Shown here: positions 6,424-7,308 of the stretch, one piece after another | Numbering within the stretch: the stretch's first letter is position 1 | Layout of the letters: every line of letters starts with the position of its first letter | Assembly (NCBI GenBank): GCA_943360385.1 | Contig: CALRIM020000155.1 | Coordinates: forward strand, 1 to 7,308 | DNA length: 7,308 nucleotides | Reading direction: 5' to 3' | Origin: CAJBVG01 sp943360385 | Lineage (GTDB): Bacteria; Bacteroidota; Bacteroidia; Sphingobacteriales; Sphingobacteriaceae | Position numbers and translations under genes: made by a program | The notes under the pieces: generated by a model | What the model was told of the DNA's origin: nothing | Seen by the model: only the letters and a program-made list of their open reading frames with translations | Databases searched by the model: none

Positions 6424-6455
6424 TAGTTAACAGTATTGAGATATGAGAATTGAGA
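6424..6455 (+). repeat. Single degenerate unit of the repeat that forms the 1422-1567 arms
   Basis: TAGTTAACAGTATTGAGATA and the following bases match the left arm of the inverted repeat: 6432-6455 agrees with 1431-1454 at 22 of 24 positions. The unit keeps the 14-bp internal period (AGTATTGAGA at 6432-6441, AGAATTGAGA at 6446-6455). Like the other units it begins with TAG directly after a gene's stop (TAA at 6421-6423), in the gene's own orientation. No opposite-strand partner is seen nearby. Confidence 0.8.
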
Positions 6456-6473
6456 TTAAATTGAACAATTTAA
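6456..6473. repeat. 18-bp palindrome just upstream of the porin-like start codon
   Basis: TTAAATTG and CAATTTAA are exact reverse complements separated by two bases, ending 2 bp before the ATG at 6476. It could be an operator or a small structure at the translation start, but it is very AT-rich and could be chance. Confidence 0.35.
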
Positions 6474-6475
6474 AA

Positions 6476-7308
6476 ATGAAGAAAATGAAAAAAATGATTG
6501 AGAAATTAGTATTTGTAGGATTAATTTCTTTTAGTTTTAATGCATTTTCTAATTCAGATAGTTTAACAGGTAAGCTTACTATAGGTGGGTATTTAGAATC
6601 TTATTATAGTTATGATTTTGGTAGGCCCAGATATAACAAACCAAGATTATATGTAAACCATAACAAACACAATGAATTTGCAATAAACCTAGCACTGGTA
6701 AATGCAAAATATAGTTCGGAAAAATTTAGAGCTAACATTGGATTAATGACAGGTACCTATTCGGAAGAAAATTACAACTATAAAGACGAAAATTATAATA
6801 ATATATATGAACTAAATGCTGGAATAAAACTAAATTCTAGTAAAAACATTTGGTTTGATGTTGGCATATTTCCATCGCATATTGGCTTTGAAAGTCCTAT
6901 CGGCATTGATTCCTGGACGTTAACCAGAAGCATACAAGCCGAGGCATCTCCATATTATGAAGCTGGCGCACGAATTTCTTATACCAGTAAGGACAATAGT
7001 TTATATGTTAGTTTTTTGGTGTTAAATGGCTGGCAACAAATAAACAAAAACTCAAATTATCCAATAAGTATTGGTCATCAACTAACCTATAAACCTACAG
7101 AAAAAGTACTTCTAAATAGTAGTTCATTTATTGGAAATAACAATGGTTATAACTACAAAAACAGGTATTTCCATAATCTATATACCCAAATTCAATGGAA
7201 CAACCATATTGCAACCACTATTGGTTTTGATATAGGCAATGATAGAATTTTTAGGTTAAATGAAATAAATTATTATCAATATTGGTATTCTCCAATTTTT
7301 ATGGTTAG
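6476..7308 (+). CDS. OmpL-like beta-barrel porin (porin-2 family), 3'-truncated
   Basis: The reading frame is open from an ATG at 6476 to the window end, giving 277 complete codons and no stop. A signal peptide follows clustered Met-Lys codons (MKKMKKMIEKLVFVGLISFSFNAFS), so the start could also be the ATG at 6485 or 6494. The mature part begins LTIGGYLESYYSYDFGRPRY and continues with stretches I associate with the putative porin-2 (OmpL-like, bbp2) group of Bacteroidota outer-membrane proteins: LYVNHNKHNEFAINLALVNAKY, RANIGLMTGTY, IYELNAGIKL, DVGIFPSHIGFESPIGIDSW, TLTRSIQAEASPYYEAGARISY and LVLNGWQQI. These alternate barrel strands and turns, and no plug or TonB box is present. What passes through the pore is unknown. 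It follows the amidase gene by 52 bp, with no clear promoter between them, so read-through is possible. Confidence 0.87.
   Translation, partial: MKKMKKMIEKLVFVGLISFSFNAFSNSDSLTGKLTIGGYLESYYSYDFGRPRYNKPRLYVNHNKHNEFAINLALVNAKYSSEKFRANIGLMTGTYSEENYNYKDENYNNIYELNAGIKLNSSKNIWFDVGIFPSHIGFESPIGIDSWTLTRSIQAEASPYYEAGARISYTSKDNSLYVSFLVLNGWQQINKNSNYPISIGHQLTYKPTEKVLLNSSSFIGNNNGYNYKNRYFHNLYTQIQWNNHIATTIGFDIGNDRIFRLNEINYYQYWYSPIFMV

Overview
The window looks like a Bacteroidota (Bacteroidetes) chromosome. It is AT-rich, and no start codon has an obvious Shine-Dalgarno sequence. Two good matches to the Bacteroidota -7 promoter consensus TAnnTTTG are visible. The gene content also fits: a TonB-dependent receptor paired with a surface lipoprotein, Bacteroidota-type outer-membrane beta-barrels, and a small winged-helix regulator of a kind common in the phylum. 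Genus cannot be fixed from this sequence.

Left block (1-1421, + strand): a tight three-gene cluster with 2-bp gaps. It holds the C-terminal part of a multi-pass inner-membrane protein cut by the window edge, a secreted outer-membrane beta-barrel protein, and a 92-residue winged-helix regulator. A perfect 34-bp inverted repeat with a 78-bp spacer (1422-1567) separates this block from the next, convergent one.

Middle block (1565-4843, - strand): a cobalamin uptake unit. Reading along the minus strand there is a -7 box, a clear cobalamin riboswitch, a BtuB-like TonB-dependent receptor, and a beta-propeller lipoprotein resembling the BtuG type, with an ATGA start/stop overlap between the two genes. 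The simplest reading is that low B12 allows expression of an outer-membrane pore plus a surface B12-binding lid.

Right block (4882-7308): a YhhQ-family queuosine-precursor transporter (-) and a nitrilase-superfamily omega-amidase-like enzyme (+) are divergent, with only 9 bp between their start codons. They are followed by a repeat unit related to the inverted-repeat arms and by the first 277 codons of an OmpL-like (porin-2) beta-barrel protein that runs off the window.

Most of the content belongs to recognisable families. The least explained feature is the repeat family: three units, each lying in sense orientation exactly at the stop codon of a different gene and supplying an in-frame TAG. 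I see no phage, CRISPR, toxin-antitoxin or transposase genes, and no tRNA or rRNA.
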